A program made the translations under genes and the position numbers. The notes under the pieces were generated by a model. It was not told the DNA's origin. It worked only from the letters and a program-made list of their open reading frames with translations, and searched no databases. From Dechloromonas sp. A34 (GTDB lineage Bacteria; Pseudomonadota; Gammaproteobacteria; Burkholderiales; Rhodocyclaceae), in assembly GCF_026261605.1 (NCBI RefSeq), contig NZ_CP102486.1, forward strand, positions 2,232,001 through 2,296,000: DNA of 64,000 nucleotides, in the 5' to 3' direction. Positions 25,438-37,166 of this stretch are shown piece by piece; within the stretch, counting starts at the first letter, position 1; every line of letters starts with the position of its first letter.

Positions 25438-25665
25438 TCAGTCTTCTGCGGCGCCCAGTCGCCTGGCTCGCACCGAGATCGGCAGGCGGGGCGGTTTGGC
25501 GATGGGGTCGACGTAGTAGCTGCCACCGTTTTCCAGTTTCAGTTCGCCACCCCATTTCTCCGGGGTATCGAATTCGATGGAATCGATGGCGGCTTCCAGA
25601 TCGCGCTTCGGCAAATAAAACACCAGCCCACCGGCAGCGTTCTGACGAATCATGATGTTGGCCAT
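25438..25665 (-). CDS. nifT: NifT/FixU family protein
   Basis: A 75-residue protein of the NifT/FixU family: MANIMIRQN at the start, FYLPKRDLEA, and KWGGELKLENGGSYYVDP in the middle. Its position directly after nifK is standard. Function is not known; mutants in other bacteria fix nitrogen normally. Confidence 0.92.
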   Translation of the reverse strand: MANIMIRQNAAGGLVFYLPKRDLEAAIDSIEFDTPEKWGGELKLENGGSYYVDPIAKPPRLPISVRARRLGAAED

Positions 25666-25690
25666 TTGACTTCCTTAATGGGCGCGGAGA

Positions 25691-25712
25691 AGGGCGGGAT
25701 CGCTCCCGCCCT
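25691..25712. other. Stem-loop between nifK and nifT
   Basis: AGGGCGGGA and TCCCGCCCT pair perfectly around a 4-base loop. No T run follows on the minus strand, so it more likely protects the upstream nifHDK mRNA or reduces nifT expression than terminates. Confidence 0.6.
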
Positions 25713-25730
25713 GTTCCTTTTTCCAGCTAA

Positions 25731-27299
25731 TTACCGAACCAGGTCGTGGTTGTAGTCCGTCGTACCCATGCCGCGGGTCTGGTCGTCGAGCTTTTCCAGA
25801 ACCGTGTTGGTCAGGGTGGTCAGGATGTACATGGCGCCTTCGTAGCCCAGCGTGGTCATGCGATGCAGGTGGTGACGGTCGAAGATTGGGAAGCCGATGC
25901 GGATCAGCGGCACTTCGAATTCCGGTCCCTTATGCACGGTGTCGCGCTGGATGTACTTGCCGTAGCTGTTGCCGATCAGGAAATCCGGCTTGTCGGTGAA
26001 GCACAGGCTACGCAGGTGCCAGAGGTCGGCGCCCGGATAGACCTTGGCACCGGCGCCGTAGGGCGAGGTGGCCAGCAGTTTTTCCATGGCCTTGGCCCAC
26101 TTCTTGGAGCCGTTGTTGCTGACGATGTGGGTCGGTTCGATACCGAATTCCATCAGCAGCTTGGTCATGCCCATGACGAAGTCCGGATCACCGTAGAGCG
26201 CCATCTTCTTGCCGTGCAGCCAGGCGTGGGAGTCGGTCATCATGTCGAGCAGACGGCCGCGCTCCAGGGAGATCGAGGTCGGGATCGGCTTGCCGGTGAC
26301 TTCGGAAACCTTCATCAGGAATTCGTCGGTCCATTCGACACCCATCGGGATGTTGAGCTTCGGCACTTCATGGTTCCAGGTGCCTTCGACGAACTTCTTG
26401 GTCTTGTCCAACTGCATCGGCTGGATCAGGAAGGTCGTGATGGCGTTCGGAGCATCCTTGACTTCGTCGATCGTCGTGCCGCCGGCGTACATGCGGAATT
26501 CGCCGTCAGCCGGGGTGTCGAGGATCTCTTCCGGATCGGAGAGCATCGTGTAATCGACGCCCATTTCCTTCATGTAGCGCTTGATAATGCGGAAGTTGCC
26601 GAGGTAGGTCTCGAAGCCGGGCACGAAGTTGATCTTGCCGTTGGAGCCGACGACCTTGCCTTCCATGTGGTTCAGCGTGAAGTACTTGAGGATGCCTTCT
26701 TCCATGTTGTCCCAGCCAGTGACGTGGGAGCCGACGAAAGACGGGGTGTGCGCGAAGGGAACCGGGAAATCCTTGTCCAGGTTGCCTTCCTTGCGGGCGT
26801 TGCCGATGAAGGCGTTCAAGTCATCACCGATAACTTCGGCGATACAGGTCGTCGACATCGCGATCATTTCTGCGCCGTAGAGCTTGGTGGCGTTGGCCAG
26901 ACCTTCATGCACGTTCTTCTGACCACCGAACACGGCGGCATCTTCCGTCATCGAGTCGGCGATGATGGCGATCGGCTCCTTGAAGTGACGGTTGAAGTAG
27001 GTACGGAAGTAGGCGATACAGCCTTGCGAGCCGTGGATATAGACCAGGGTCTTGGCAAAACCCAGGGAGCACAGGGCGGAGCCGAGCGGCTGGCAGGCCT
27101 TGGCCGGGTTGATGGTCAGGGCTTCGCGCTTGAAGTTGAGGTCCTGATATTCCTGGGTGGTCGTCCAGGCGAAAGTCTCGGCGACCTTGTCGGCGCTGTG
27201 ACCTTCTTCGAACTGGGCACGCTTGTTCGAGATGGTGGCTTTGTAGTCGTCATCGCGGAACAGCGGGAAACACGGCTTGATTTTGTCTACGGTTTGCAT
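25731..27299 (-). CDS. nifK: Nitrogenase molybdenum-iron protein beta chain
   Basis: A 522-residue NifK. The three P-cluster cysteines are in place in the segments AKACQPLG, GSQGCIAYF and STTCIAEVIGDD. Length and the N-terminal extension are normal for the Mo enzyme. It pairs with NifD in the MoFe heterotetramer. The ATG was chosen for the AAGGAG site upstream; a frame 7 residues longer has none. It follows nifD by 66 bases. Confidence 0.98.
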   Translation of the reverse strand: MQTVDKIKPCFPLFRDDDYKATISNKRAQFEEGHSADKVAETFAWTTTQEYQDLNFKREALTINPAKACQPLGSALCSLGFAKTLVYIHGSQGCIAYFRTYFNRHFKEPIAIIADSMTEDAAVFGGQKNVHEGLANATKLYGAEMIAMSTTCIAEVIGDDLNAFIGNARKEGNLDKDFPVPFAHTPSFVGSHVTGWDNMEEGILKYFTLNHMEGKVVGSNGKINFVPGFETYLGNFRIIKRYMKEMGVDYTMLSDPEEILDTPADGEFRMYAGGTTIDEVKDAPNAITTFLIQPMQLDKTKKFVEGTWNHEVPKLNIPMGVEWTDEFLMKVSEVTGKPIPTSISLERGRLLDMMTDSHAWLHGKKMALYGDPDFVMGMTKLLMEFGIEPTHIVSNNGSKKWAKAMEKLLATSPYGAGAKVYPGADLWHLRSLCFTDKPDFLIGNSYGKYIQRDTVHKGPEFEVPLIRIGFPIFDRHHLHRMTTLGYEGAMYILTTLTNTVLEKLDDQTRGMGTTDYNHDLVR

Positions 27300-27365
27300 C
27301 TTGATCTCCTTCGCCCGCACCAGCTATTTGTGGATACGGGCGTAAGTTTTACGATAACTGCGGAA

Positions 27366-28838
27366 TCAGGCAGCCTTCTTTTCGGCGTCCGAAGCATCCT
27401 TCTGCCAGGGCGTCTTCATCAGGTTCCAGCACGGATTGTTGAGGGTCAGGTCCATGTCCTTGGCGAAAATGGCGAAACCGTCACAACCGTGGTATGGGCC
27501 CGAGTAGTCCCAGGAGTGCAGCTGGCGGAAAGGAATGCCCATCTTGTGGAAGACATACTTTTCCTTGATGCCGGAACCGATCAGATCGGGCTTCATGGCC
27601 TTGACGAATTCTTCGAACTCGTAGCCAGTGACGTCGTCGTAAATCAGGGTGGCGTCGCCCATGTCCTTGATCGTGCGATCGTAGTCATCGTTGTGGGCAA
27701 ATTCGTAGCCGGTACCGACCACTTCCATGCCCAGATCTTCGTAAGCGCCAACCACGTGACGCGGACGCAGGCCGCCGACGTACAACATGACCTTCTTGCC
27801 TTCGAGGCGCGGACGGTACTTGGCGATCACGGCATCCATCATCGGCGTGTACTTCTCGATGACGCGCTCGGCGCCAGCCTTGATGTTGTCGTCGAAGAAG
27901 GAAGCGATCTTACGCAGCGATTCCTTGATCTTGGTCGGGCCGAAGAAGTTGTACTCGAGCCATGGAATCCCGTACTTCTCTTCCATGTGGCGGGAGATGT
28001 AGTTCATCGAGCGGTAGCAGTGCAGCAGGTTGAGCTTGACCTTCGGGGTGTTTTCCATTTCGGCCAGGGTGCCGTCGCCGGACCACTGGGCAACCACGCG
28101 CAGACCCATTTCCTCGAGGAGGATGCGGGAGGCCCAGGCGTCACCACCGATGTTGTAGTCACCAAGGATGGCGACGTCGTACGGGGTGGTTTCGAAAGCC
28201 TGACCGTCACGGTTGGAGATGATCCAGTCGCGGACGGAGTCGTTGGCGATGTGGTGGCCCAGGGACTGGGAAACACCGCGGAAGCCTTCGCAACGCACCG
28301 GGACGACCGGCTTGTTGATCTGGGCAGCAGCCTTCTTGGAAACCGCTTCGATGTCGTCACCGATGAGGCCGATCGGGCACTCGGACTGAACGGAGATACC
28401 CTTGTTCAGCGGGAACAGCATTTCGATTTCGTCGATCAGCTTGGCCAGTTTCTTGTCGCCGCCGAAAACGATGTCCTTCTCCTGGAAGTCCGAGGTGAAG
28501 TTCATTTCGCAGAAGGCATCGACGCCGGTGGTGCCGACGTAGTAGTTACGACGACCGGCGCGGGCATACTGACCGCAACCAATCGGGCCGTGGGAGATGG
28601 AGATGATGTCCTTGATCGGACCCCAGACCACACCCTTGGAGCCGGCGTAGGCACAACCACGCATGGTCATGACGCCCGGCAGGGACTTGCGGTTGGAAGT
28701 AATGCACTTCTTCGACGACTCGAGTTCCTTGTCGTTGATCATCAAGTGCTTGGCACGGTCCTTCTTGGCCTTCTCGGGATAAACCTCAAGTACCTCAGCA
28801 ATGAGGCTTGCTGTTTCTTCGCGGGTGAGCGCTGCCAT
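27366..28838 (-). CDS. nifD: Nitrogenase molybdenum-iron protein alpha chain
   Basis: A 490-residue NifD. P-cluster cysteines lie in the [17 protein letters not shown] and QSECPIGL segments. The FeMo-co ligands are the Cys in [10 protein letters not shown] and the His in [11 protein letters not shown] near the C-terminus. All point to the Mo-dependent enzyme, not Vnf or Anf. A GGAG site precedes the chosen ATG. It follows nifH by 108 bases that include a strong stem-loop. Confidence 0.98.
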   Translation of the reverse strand: MAALTREETASLIAEVLEVYPEKAKKDRAKHLMINDKELESSKKCITSNRKSLPGVMTMRGCAYAGSKGVVWGPIKDIISISHGPIGCGQYARAGRRNYYVGTTGVDAFCEMNFTSDFQEKDIVFGGDKKLAKLIDEIEMLFPLNKGISVQSECPIGLIGDDIEAVSKKAAAQINKPVVPVRCEGFRGVSQSLGHHIANDSVRDWIISNRDGQAFETTPYDVAILGDYNIGGDAWASRILLEEMGLRVVAQWSGDGTLAEMENTPKVKLNLLHCYRSMNYISRHMEEKYGIPWLEYNFFGPTKIKESLRKIASFFDDNIKAGAERVIEKYTPMMDAVIAKYRPRLEGKKVMLYVGGLRPRHVVGAYEDLGMEVVGTGYEFAHNDDYDRTIKDMGDATLIYDDVTGYEFEEFVKAMKPDLIGSGIKEKYVFHKMGIPFRQLHSWDYSGPYHGCDGFAIFAKDMDLTLNNPCWNLMKTPWQKDASDAEKKAA

Positions 28839-28912
28839 GGTGAAACTCCTTTCGTTGCGCCGACAACTATTTGTGCACGACGCCAACAGTTGGTTGAATA
28901 CTGGCTGGTACC

Positions 28913-28936
28913 GGTTCGTCGCCGGAGCGACGAACC
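28913..28936. other. Stem-loop in the nifH-nifD gap
   Basis: GGTTCGTCGC and GCGACGAACC pair perfectly (10 bp) around CGGA. It sits just after the nifH stop codon without a T run. Such intergenic stem-loops stabilise nifH mRNA and let it accumulate over nifDK in other diazotrophs; here this is inference. Confidence 0.7.
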
Positions 28937-28946
28937 TTGACTGCTA

Positions 28947-30947
<2,001 letters not shown>

Positions 30948-30969
30948 CGAGAGTGCATTTGGCCCTGGT

Positions 30970-33900
30970 TCAGGGCCCTTTGGCATCCAGCCAGCGCAGC
31001 AGGGCCCGGAACAGGGTGTCCGGATCGACCGGCTTGGTGATGAAGTCGTCCATGCCGGCAGCCATGCAGCGCTGGCGGTCGTCGACGAAGGCGTTGGCCG
31101 TCATCGCCAGGATAGGCGTGGTGCGGTGCGCCGGGAGCTGGCGGATGGCTTGCGTGGCCAGCAGGCCATCCATCTTCGGCATCTGGATATCCATCAGGAT
31201 CAGGTCGTACGTGACTTCCTTGGCTTTGGCCAGGGCCTCGGCGCCATCGCCGGCGACATCGACTTGCAGGCCGAGCACATCGTGCAACAGCTCGCGGGCG
31301 ACTTCCTGATTGAACGGGTCGTCTTCGGCCAGCAGCAGCCGACTGCTTTGATGGCGGGTGCGCAGGAGCTGTTCGGCTTGCAAGCCGCTGGGTGTCAGTG
31401 GTGGCTGGCTGGCCGCACCGGCCGTGGCCTTGGCGAAGCCCAGCGTGAAGCTGAAGACGCTGCCCTGGCCGGGCGTGCTGTCGACCTCCATGGTGCCGCC
31501 CATCAGGCGGACCAGGCGGCTGCAGATGGCGAGGCCGAGGCCGGTTCCGCCGTGGCGACGGGTGGTCGAACTGTCGGCCTGCTCGAAAGGATCGAAGATG
31601 CGTTGCAGGGCCTCGGGTGGAATGCCGATCCCCGTATCCTCGATGGCCAGCCGGACTTCGAGGTTCGTGTCGCTTTCGGCCAGGATCGCGGCCCGAATCG
31701 TGATTTCGCCATGCTCGGTGAAGCGCACGGCGTTGCTGAGCAGATTGAGCAGGATCTGCTGCAGGCGCAGCGGATCGCCGAGCAGGTCGATTTCCTGCAG
31801 GCGCGGGTCGATTTCACGGCGCAGTTGCAGATGTTTGGCCTCCAGGCGTTCGCTGACCAGACTTTCGATATTGCCGAGGAGACCACCGATCCTGATCGGA
31901 GCCTGCTCCAGGGTGAGGCGTTCGGCATCGATCTTGGAGAGGTCGAGGATGTCGTTGAGCAGGCGCAGCAGATGATTGGCGGCGCCGGCGATCTTGCCCA
32001 GCTTGTCGCGTTGGGACTCATCCTCGCAACGGCGCTGCAGGATGCTGGCAAAGCCGATGATGGCATTCATCGGCGTCCGCAGTTCATGGCTCATATTGGC
32101 CAGGAAGGTGCTCTTCGCCCGGTTGGCGGCTTCGGCCGCTTCCTTGGCGATCGACAGGTCGTTGGTCCGGGCCTTGACCAGTTCTTCCAGGTGGTGGCGA
32201 TGCTGCTCGAGTTCCGCCTCCGCCCGCTTGCGTTCGCTGACATCGAGAATGACGCCGATGACGGCCGGCGCGCCTTCGTGTTCCATGGCCCGGCCATAGA
32301 CCTCGACGGCAATCCGACTGCCGTCCCGGCGCCGGGCGATGAACGAATAGTTGATGGCCTCGACCTCCTTGTCGAAACGGCGCCGCAGATTCTCGGTGAC
32401 CCGCTCCTGGTCTTCCGGCGCCACCAGGTCATTGACCGTGATTCGGCCAACGATTTCATCGCTGTCGGCGAAACCGAACATCTCGGCAAAGCGCGGATTG
32501 GCGTAGACGAAACGCCCGCGCTGAATGATGTAGACGCCGACCAGCGACTGCTCGATCAGGCCGCGGAATTTGCGCTCGGCGGAGAGCCGGGCCTGCTCGG
32601 CGCGCTTGCGTTCGGCAATGTCGCGGCAGGCGCCGAGCACCTTGCCGTTCGGCAGGTGTACGGCATTGAGCTCGACGACGACACTTGAGCCATCCTTGCG
32701 GCGCAGGGTGATTTCGGTGAAGACGTGGCCGCCCCCGATAACCTGACTGAAAATGCGCTGGTGTTCCGCCTGCAGGCCTTCTGGAGTGAGTGCCGAGAAA
32801 TTGAGCTTCATCAGCTCATCGCGCGTATAGCCGACCAGCGCCGTGGCACCCTGATTCGCGTAGTCGTACTGGCCATCGCTGTTGGCGATGAAGACAGCAT
32901 CCGGGGCATTGTCGAGGATATTGCTTAGCGCCTGTTCGTTGGCGGCGAGCCGGGCGGCGATCGCTTCGACATGGCGCTGGTGCCGGGCATTGTTGAGCTG
33001 GAACACGAAGACCAGCAAAGCCAGCAGCAGACCGCCGCCGGCGATGCTGTCCGGCAGGTAGCTCCGGGTGACGCTGTCGAAGTCGGGACGGCTCTGAAAC
33101 CGGGCGATCCAGCGATGACTGCCGAGTTCGACCGGCAGATGCGCGACATAGCGGCCGCGGGCAGGCTGCGTTTCATCGGCGCGCGAGTCGAAAAGCAGGT
33201 TGTCGGGAGCGATGCTCTGGTCGTACAGGGCCAGGTCGACGTCCTTGCGATCGGGGCCGATCATGGTGCGCAGCAGGTCGCGCGCCCGGAACGGGCTGTA
33301 TACGTAGCCGATCAGGGCCTTGCGACGTCCCTCGATGGTGTCGGTAGGCAGGTCGGCGCGAAAAATCGGCAGGTAGATCAGGAAGCCGGCCTGCACGTCG
33401 TGCTCGATTTCCTGAACCAGGGTCACCTTGCCGGTAATGGCCGGTCGTCCGGTATCGCGGGCGCGCTCCATGGCGTCGCGACGGGTCGGCTCGGAATACA
33501 TGTCGTAACCGAGGGCACGTTGGTTGCGTTCGTTGAAGGGTTCGATGTAGACGATGCTGCTGTAAAGCTCGCGCTCGCCTGCCGGCCAGATCGTATATTG
33601 GGGAAAGCCTTCGGCCCGAATCGTGCGTTCATGAGCGGCCTTTTCTGCCGCCGGGACCATCCGTGAAAAACCGATGCCCAGGGTGCCGGGCAGGATTCGT
33701 CCGAGATCCAGATGGGCGACGTAGTGGGACCATTCAGCCCGGCTCACATTCTGGCTCGATTCGATGAATGCGGCGGCACCCCGCAACACCTGGCCGTGTG
33801 CCTCCATGCGCTGGACGATGTGGTCGCGCTCCTTCTCGGCACGGTAGAGAAAGCGATCGTTGACGCGATGGGTGGCGCTTTCCTGAGTGAGGAACCAGGC

Positions 33901-34038
33901 CACCAGGCTAAACAGGAGAATCAGGGCGAACGCCACCCAAGGCAGCGACTCCGGGTGCAGAAACCCGCGGCGGTGCAGCTCGAGTGAAGGGGCATGAAAC
34001 GGATGGGATTGCTTGATGGACAAAGCGGTTCCGATCAC
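30970..34038 (-). CDS. Hybrid sensor histidine kinase (CHASE-PAS-PAS-HisKA-HATPase-REC)
   Basis: A 1022-residue inner-membrane kinase. Residues 33-50 and about 335-352 are membrane helices enclosing a periplasmic CHASE domain. Two PAS domains follow (about 375-480 and 497-600), then HisKA with the phospho-His in [12 protein letters not shown], the ATPase domain (DTGIGIP and GTGLGLAI), and a C-terminal receiver with the phospho-Asp in LILMDIQMP. The start is GTG, with AGGAAA 9 bases upstream. The ligand is unknown. It converges with draT and diverges from the SIR2-like gene, which has a NifA-type promoter between them, but the kinase is not clearly part of nif regulation. Confidence 0.9.
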   Translation of the reverse strand: MIGTALSIKQSHPFHAPSLELHRRGFLHPESLPWVAFALILLFSLVAWFLTQESATHRVNDRFLYRAEKERDHIVQRMEAHGQVLRGAAAFIESSQNVSRAEWSHYVAHLDLGRILPGTLGIGFSRMVPAAEKAAHERTIRAEGFPQYTIWPAGERELYSSIVYIEPFNERNQRALGYDMYSEPTRRDAMERARDTGRPAITGKVTLVQEIEHDVQAGFLIYLPIFRADLPTDTIEGRRKALIGYVYSPFRARDLLRTMIGPDRKDVDLALYDQSIAPDNLLFDSRADETQPARGRYVAHLPVELGSHRWIARFQSRPDFDSVTRSYLPDSIAGGGLLLALLVFVFQLNNARHQRHVEAIAARLAANEQALSNILDNAPDAVFIANSDGQYDYANQGATALVGYTRDELMKLNFSALTPEGLQAEHQRIFSQVIGGGHVFTEITLRRKDGSSVVVELNAVHLPNGKVLGACRDIAERKRAEQARLSAERKFRGLIEQSLVGVYIIQRGRFVYANPRFAEMFGFADSDEIVGRITVNDLVAPEDQERVTENLRRRFDKEVEAINYSFIARRRDGSRIAVEVYGRAMEHEGAPAVIGVILDVSERKRAEAELEQHRHHLEELVKARTNDLSIAKEAAEAANRAKSTFLANMSHELRTPMNAIIGFASILQRRCEDESQRDKLGKIAGAANHLLRLLNDILDLSKIDAERLTLEQAPIRIGGLLGNIESLVSERLEAKHLQLRREIDPRLQEIDLLGDPLRLQQILLNLLSNAVRFTEHGEITIRAAILAESDTNLEVRLAIEDTGIGIPPEALQRIFDPFEQADSSTTRRHGGTGLGLAICSRLVRLMGGTMEVDSTPGQGSVFSFTLGFAKATAGAASQPPLTPSGLQAEQLLRTRHQSSRLLLAEDDPFNQEVARELLHDVLGLQVDVAGDGAEALAKAKEVTYDLILMDIQMPKMDGLLATQAIRQLPAHRTTPILAMTANAFVDDRQRCMAAGMDDFITKPVDPDTLFRALLRWLDAKGP

Positions 34039-34128
34039 TGGTTTTTTTCCTACACGATAGCACTTTCGCCATGACGATTGTCAGGTATTCCGGCTGATTC
34101 TGGCCGTACCAAATGTCGTAAAGCGCGC

Positions 34129-34144
34129 TGTCGCAAACCCGACA
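34129..34144. promoter_or_regulatory. Second NifA-type activator site
   Basis: TGT-N10-ACA (TGTCGCAAACCCGACA). It lies about 50 bases upstream of a sigma54-type promoter and 100 bases before the SIR2-like gene. Confidence 0.6.
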
Positions 34145-34193
34145 TTTTCTTGCACACGGCCCGGAAAGCCTTGTCGCTGCGTTGTACGGTGGC

Positions 34194-34209
34194 GGGCGTG
34201 GAATTTGCT
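34194..34209 (+). promoter_or_regulatory. Candidate sigma54 promoter of the SIR2-like gene cluster
   Basis: GGGCGTG-GAAT-TTGCT: GG and GC are exactly 10 bases apart as required, TTGC is perfect, and the -24 half is a partial match. It lies 36 bases before the ATG at 34245 and downstream of a NifA-type site. Confidence 0.55.
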
Positions 34210-34244
34210 GAAAGCTCTGCACACCCCAACTACAAAGCCCAACC

Positions 34245-35081
34245 ATGACCCCAGAACTCCACGAAAAATTGCTGGCCGGCCTCAAGGACGGCAGCATCGT
34301 TCCCTATCTTGGACCGGGCGTACTCGCCGACGTCAGGAATGTCGCCACCGGCGCCCCGATTCCCGCCGACAGCGATTCGCTGATCTACGCCATGAACGAT
34401 GGCAAGCCGATGGCCCCCAAGTTGATGTACGAGTTTCCGCGGGCGGCGATGAATGTCGAACTCAAGCGCGGGCGCAGTGCAGTGACCAAGTTCCTGACCC
34501 GGACCTACGGCGAAACGGCCTGGACGCGCGGTGCCTTCCACGACTGGCTGAAGGCGATTGCCCCGGCCTATGTCGTTGACATCAACCGCGACACGCAACT
34601 CCAGGACTCCTATGCCGAGGTGCCGCACAACCTGGTGGTCGGCATCGCCCGCATCGGCGGCACCGACTTCCGCTACAAGCTGTATTTCTGGGATGGCGTG
34701 GCCTACCAGAAAAGCGAAGCGATCAATCCGGCCCTGCCCATCCTGTTCAAGCCGATGGGCACGCCGAAGCCGGAAGCCAACTACATCGCCTCCGATGCCG
34801 ATTACGTCGATTTCATCACCGAACTCATGGGCGGCTTCTCGATTCCGCCGGAGATCAAGGAATTGCGCAAGGGCAAGCAATACCTGCTGATGGGTCTGCG
34901 CCTGAACCGCGACACCGAGCGCATGGTGATGTCCGACTTCATTTATGCCGCCGCCGAGCCGGCCGGCTGGGTATTCATCGTCGCCCCGACCGACAAGGAA
35001 AAGCGTTTCTGCAAGAAGGTCGGTCTCGAGATCATCGATGCCGAACTTTTTGAATTCATCGGCGCCACCGTCCCCGCCTGA
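34245..35081 (+). CDS. SIR2-like protein, nif-associated
   Basis: A 278-residue soluble protein. The N-terminus (LLAGLKDGSIVPYLGPGVL) recalls the nucleotide-binding start of SIR2-like domains (G-P-G). Similar genes are found next to nif clusters of Azotobacter and relatives; from memory they are labelled SIR2 family. NAD binding and a role near DraT are plausible but not shown. It is probably expressed under nitrogen-fixing conditions because of the upstream NifA/sigma54-like sites, and heads a three-gene operon. Confidence 0.6.
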   Translation: MTPELHEKLLAGLKDGSIVPYLGPGVLADVRNVATGAPIPADSDSLIYAMNDGKPMAPKLMYEFPRAAMNVELKRGRSAVTKFLTRTYGETAWTRGAFHDWLKAIAPAYVVDINRDTQLQDSYAEVPHNLVVGIARIGGTDFRYKLYFWDGVAYQKSEAINPALPILFKPMGTPKPEANYIASDADYVDFITELMGGFSIPPEIKELRKGKQYLLMGLRLNRDTERMVMSDFIYAAAEPAGWVFIVAPTDKEKRFCKKVGLEIIDAELFEFIGATVPA

Positions 35082-35108
35082 ACCCACTCAACCCGCTAAG
35101 GAAGCAAC

Positions 35109-35666
35109 ATGCTGCTAGATCGCTACGAACACCTCTTTTTCAATGCCAATTTCAAGGAAGCCGCCACGGTGCCGGGCTTTGCCGCCTACCGTGGCGAATT
35201 TGTCCTGAAGGAAGGTGAGGTAGCCGATGCCCAGGGCCGCCGCGGGCCGCCAGCGGAAGTGCTCAAGCAGGCTGCACTGCTCGCCGAAGGCGACGAACTC
35301 AAGCTGATCTCCGGTTCGCTGGATGAGTTGCAGCAGTTCCCCTACCTGCTGGCGGTGGCCGGTGGCGATTTCAAGGCCGGGACGCTTGCCGTCTTCTTTA
35401 CCGTCAATATTCCCAAGCCTTTTGTGACCACAGTCAATGGTGCCCTGGTCGTTTTCATTCCGCTGGTCGAGGGCATGGCCTGGAACGAGCTGATCGACTT
35501 GGTCGGACTCGAAAAGGGCGACTTCAAGGGCCAGAGTTCGGCCGACAAGGTGGTCACGGTCTATAACGCGCTCAAGGCCGAGAAGTTCAAGTACCCGGAA
35601 GTCAGCGTCGAAGAAGCCCTGAAGACCACCAACAACGCCAAGCGCGTCACGCACGGCGCCGTCTGA
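35109..35666 (+). CDS. Conserved protein of the nif-linked cluster, unknown function
   Basis: A 185-residue soluble protein. I do not recognise it. Its N-terminus (LLDRYEHLFFNANFKEAATVPGFAAYRGEFVL) and internal beta-strands (GTLAVFFTVNIPKPFVTTVNGALVVFIP) suggest a mixed fold. It follows the SIR2-like gene after 27 bases with an AAGGAAG site and overlaps the hemerythrin start (TGATG). Its position suggests expression with nitrogenase. Confidence 0.65.
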   Translation: MLLDRYEHLFFNANFKEAATVPGFAAYRGEFVLKEGEVADAQGRRGPPAEVLKQAALLAEGDELKLISGSLDELQQFPYLLAVAGGDFKAGTLAVFFTVNIPKPFVTTVNGALVVFIPLVEGMAWNELIDLVGLEKGDFKGQSSADKVVTVYNALKAEKFKYPEVSVEEALKTTNNAKRVTHGAV

Positions 35667-36040
35667 TGCCGTGGGATGAGCGCCATACGCTCGGGGTGGC
35701 CGAGATGGACGCCACCCATCGCGAATTCGTCGCCCTGGCCGATGCGCTGGTCGCGGCCAGCGATGACGAATTCCCGGCCCTGTTCCTGCAACTCGAGGAG
35801 CATACGCGCCGGCATTTCGAGCACGAAGGCAAGCTGATGAAAGCCTGCCGTTTTCCGGCGATCGGCGAGCACCACAGCGAACATCTGCGCGTCCTCGGCG
35901 AACTCGCCCATTTCTCCCGCGGCGTGAAGGCCGGGCGGCTGGGCCTGGCGCGCAGTTACGTCAAGGCCTTGCCCGACTGGTTCAACAGCCACCTGGCGAC
36001 GATGGATGCGGCGCTGGCCGGCTGCCTGAAACGCTGCTGA
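35666..36040 (+). CDS. Bacteriohemerythrin
   Basis: A 124-residue four-helix di-iron O2-binding protein. The expected ligands are seen: H in MDATHREF, HTRRHFEHEG, HHSEH and the H in FNSHLATMD. Bacteriohemerythrins carry or buffer O2, and this one is co-transcribed with nif-linked genes, so it probably shields nitrogenase or helps respiration. TGATG overlap with the preceding gene. Confidence 0.9.
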   Translation: MPWDERHTLGVAEMDATHREFVALADALVAASDDEFPALFLQLEEHTRRHFEHEGKLMKACRFPAIGEHHSEHLRVLGELAHFSRGVKAGRLGLARSYVKALPDWFNSHLATMDAALAGCLKRC

Positions 36041-36053
36041 CCGCCGACCGGGA

Positions 36054-36947
36054 TCAGGCCACCGCGTCGTCGGGCCCGGCCGGCGGCTGGGCCAGGCGCT
36101 CATATTCGGCGATGATCTGGGCGCCGAGCAGCAGCACGGTGGCGCCGATTTCGAGACTGAACAGGGTGACCACGGTACTGGTCAGCGAGCCATAGACCAC
36201 GCTGGCGCTCGACAGCGTCGTGAAGTACCAGACCAGCAGGTGACGGATGATTTCCCAGAGCGCAGCGGCGGTGAAGCCGCCGACCAGCGCATGGCGCAGC
36301 GGGATGCGTCCGTCCGGCGCGAAATGGTAGATCGCCGCCAGGCTCAAGGCTTCGGCAGTCAGTCCGAGAAAATAGAGAAGATTCCCGGAAAGTCCGGCCA
36401 GCGGCCAGTCGCGGCCGAAGGCGACGATGCTGTCCGGGGTCAGGGTCTGGATGGCGATCGAGACCATGGTCAGCGCGACCAGGCCCAGGCCGAGCAGTGC
36501 CACAAAGCCGTAGGGCAGCAGCAGCGCGAGCAGCGACGAGCGTTTGCGGCTGGGGCAGCGGAAGGCGAAGATGATGGCGAACGATTTTTGCAGCACCGAA
36601 AAAGTCAGCGAACTGAAGAAGATCATGGTCGCCAGCAGCACGGCACCGATCCCGATGCGCTTGTCGAGAAAACGCGATAACTCGTCGAGAAAGGCCGTGG
36701 ACTGGCTGGGCACCAGCCACTCCAGGTAGCGGCCGAGCATTTCGGTCAGTTCGGCCGGCGTTACCAGGTGGGAGAGCACGATGCCGCACAGGATCAGCAG
36801 CGGGACCAGCGAGAGCAGGGTGTAATAGGCGATCGCCCCGGCCAGCAGCAGCCCCTGGTTGGCCTGGAAGCCCTTGATGACTTTCAAGGCGAAGTCGAGC
36901 GGGTGGGTGAGAACCTGGACGGCGGGGGAGTTATGGGAGGGCGTCAT
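36054..36947 (-). CDS. YihY/BrkB-family inner-membrane protein
   Basis: A 297-residue protein with about six membrane helices (for example GAIAYYTLLSLVPLLILCGIVL, the family hallmark YYxLLSLVP, and SSLTFSVLQKSFAIIF). The family was once called ribonuclease BN or BrkB; the function is uncertain, probably a transporter or envelope factor. A start 9 residues upstream would be TTG. It is convergent with the hemerythrin gene. Confidence 0.88.
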   Translation of the reverse strand: MTPSHNSPAVQVLTHPLDFALKVIKGFQANQGLLLAGAIAYYTLLSLVPLLILCGIVLSHLVTPAELTEMLGRYLEWLVPSQSTAFLDELSRFLDKRIGIGAVLLATMIFFSSLTFSVLQKSFAIIFAFRCPSRKRSSLLALLLPYGFVALLGLGLVALTMVSIAIQTLTPDSIVAFGRDWPLAGLSGNLLYFLGLTAEALSLAAIYHFAPDGRIPLRHALVGGFTAAALWEIIRHLLVWYFTTLSSASVVYGSLTSTVVTLFSLEIGATVLLLGAQIIAEYERLAQPPAGPDDAVA

Positions 36948-37166
36948 CTGTCGAGCATACGCTGATCGAGCCAACGATCATGCCAGCTTCCCGCGCAAAC
37001 ACCAATGGCATTGGGGCGACGGCTGCGATGCCCGCCACTAGCTCCCCTGAATAACATCGCGGGAACCCAATTCGTCGGCGCTTGTTCTAACGGCAGCATG
37101 AGGGGTGCCGGGCGCGTGATTGCATGCGGCCGTAGCCGCCCGCAACTTTCCGTCGCAGGAGGCACC

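Noticed and set aside
25691..25712. Terminator between nifK and nifT
   Set aside because: On the transcribed strand the stem is not followed by a T run, so read-through with mRNA protection is more likely.
25746..28940. A 1064-codon open frame on the plus strand opposite nifK and nifD
   Set aside because: It is the antisense shadow of two strongly conserved genes in GC-rich DNA and has no recognisable domain or ribosome site.
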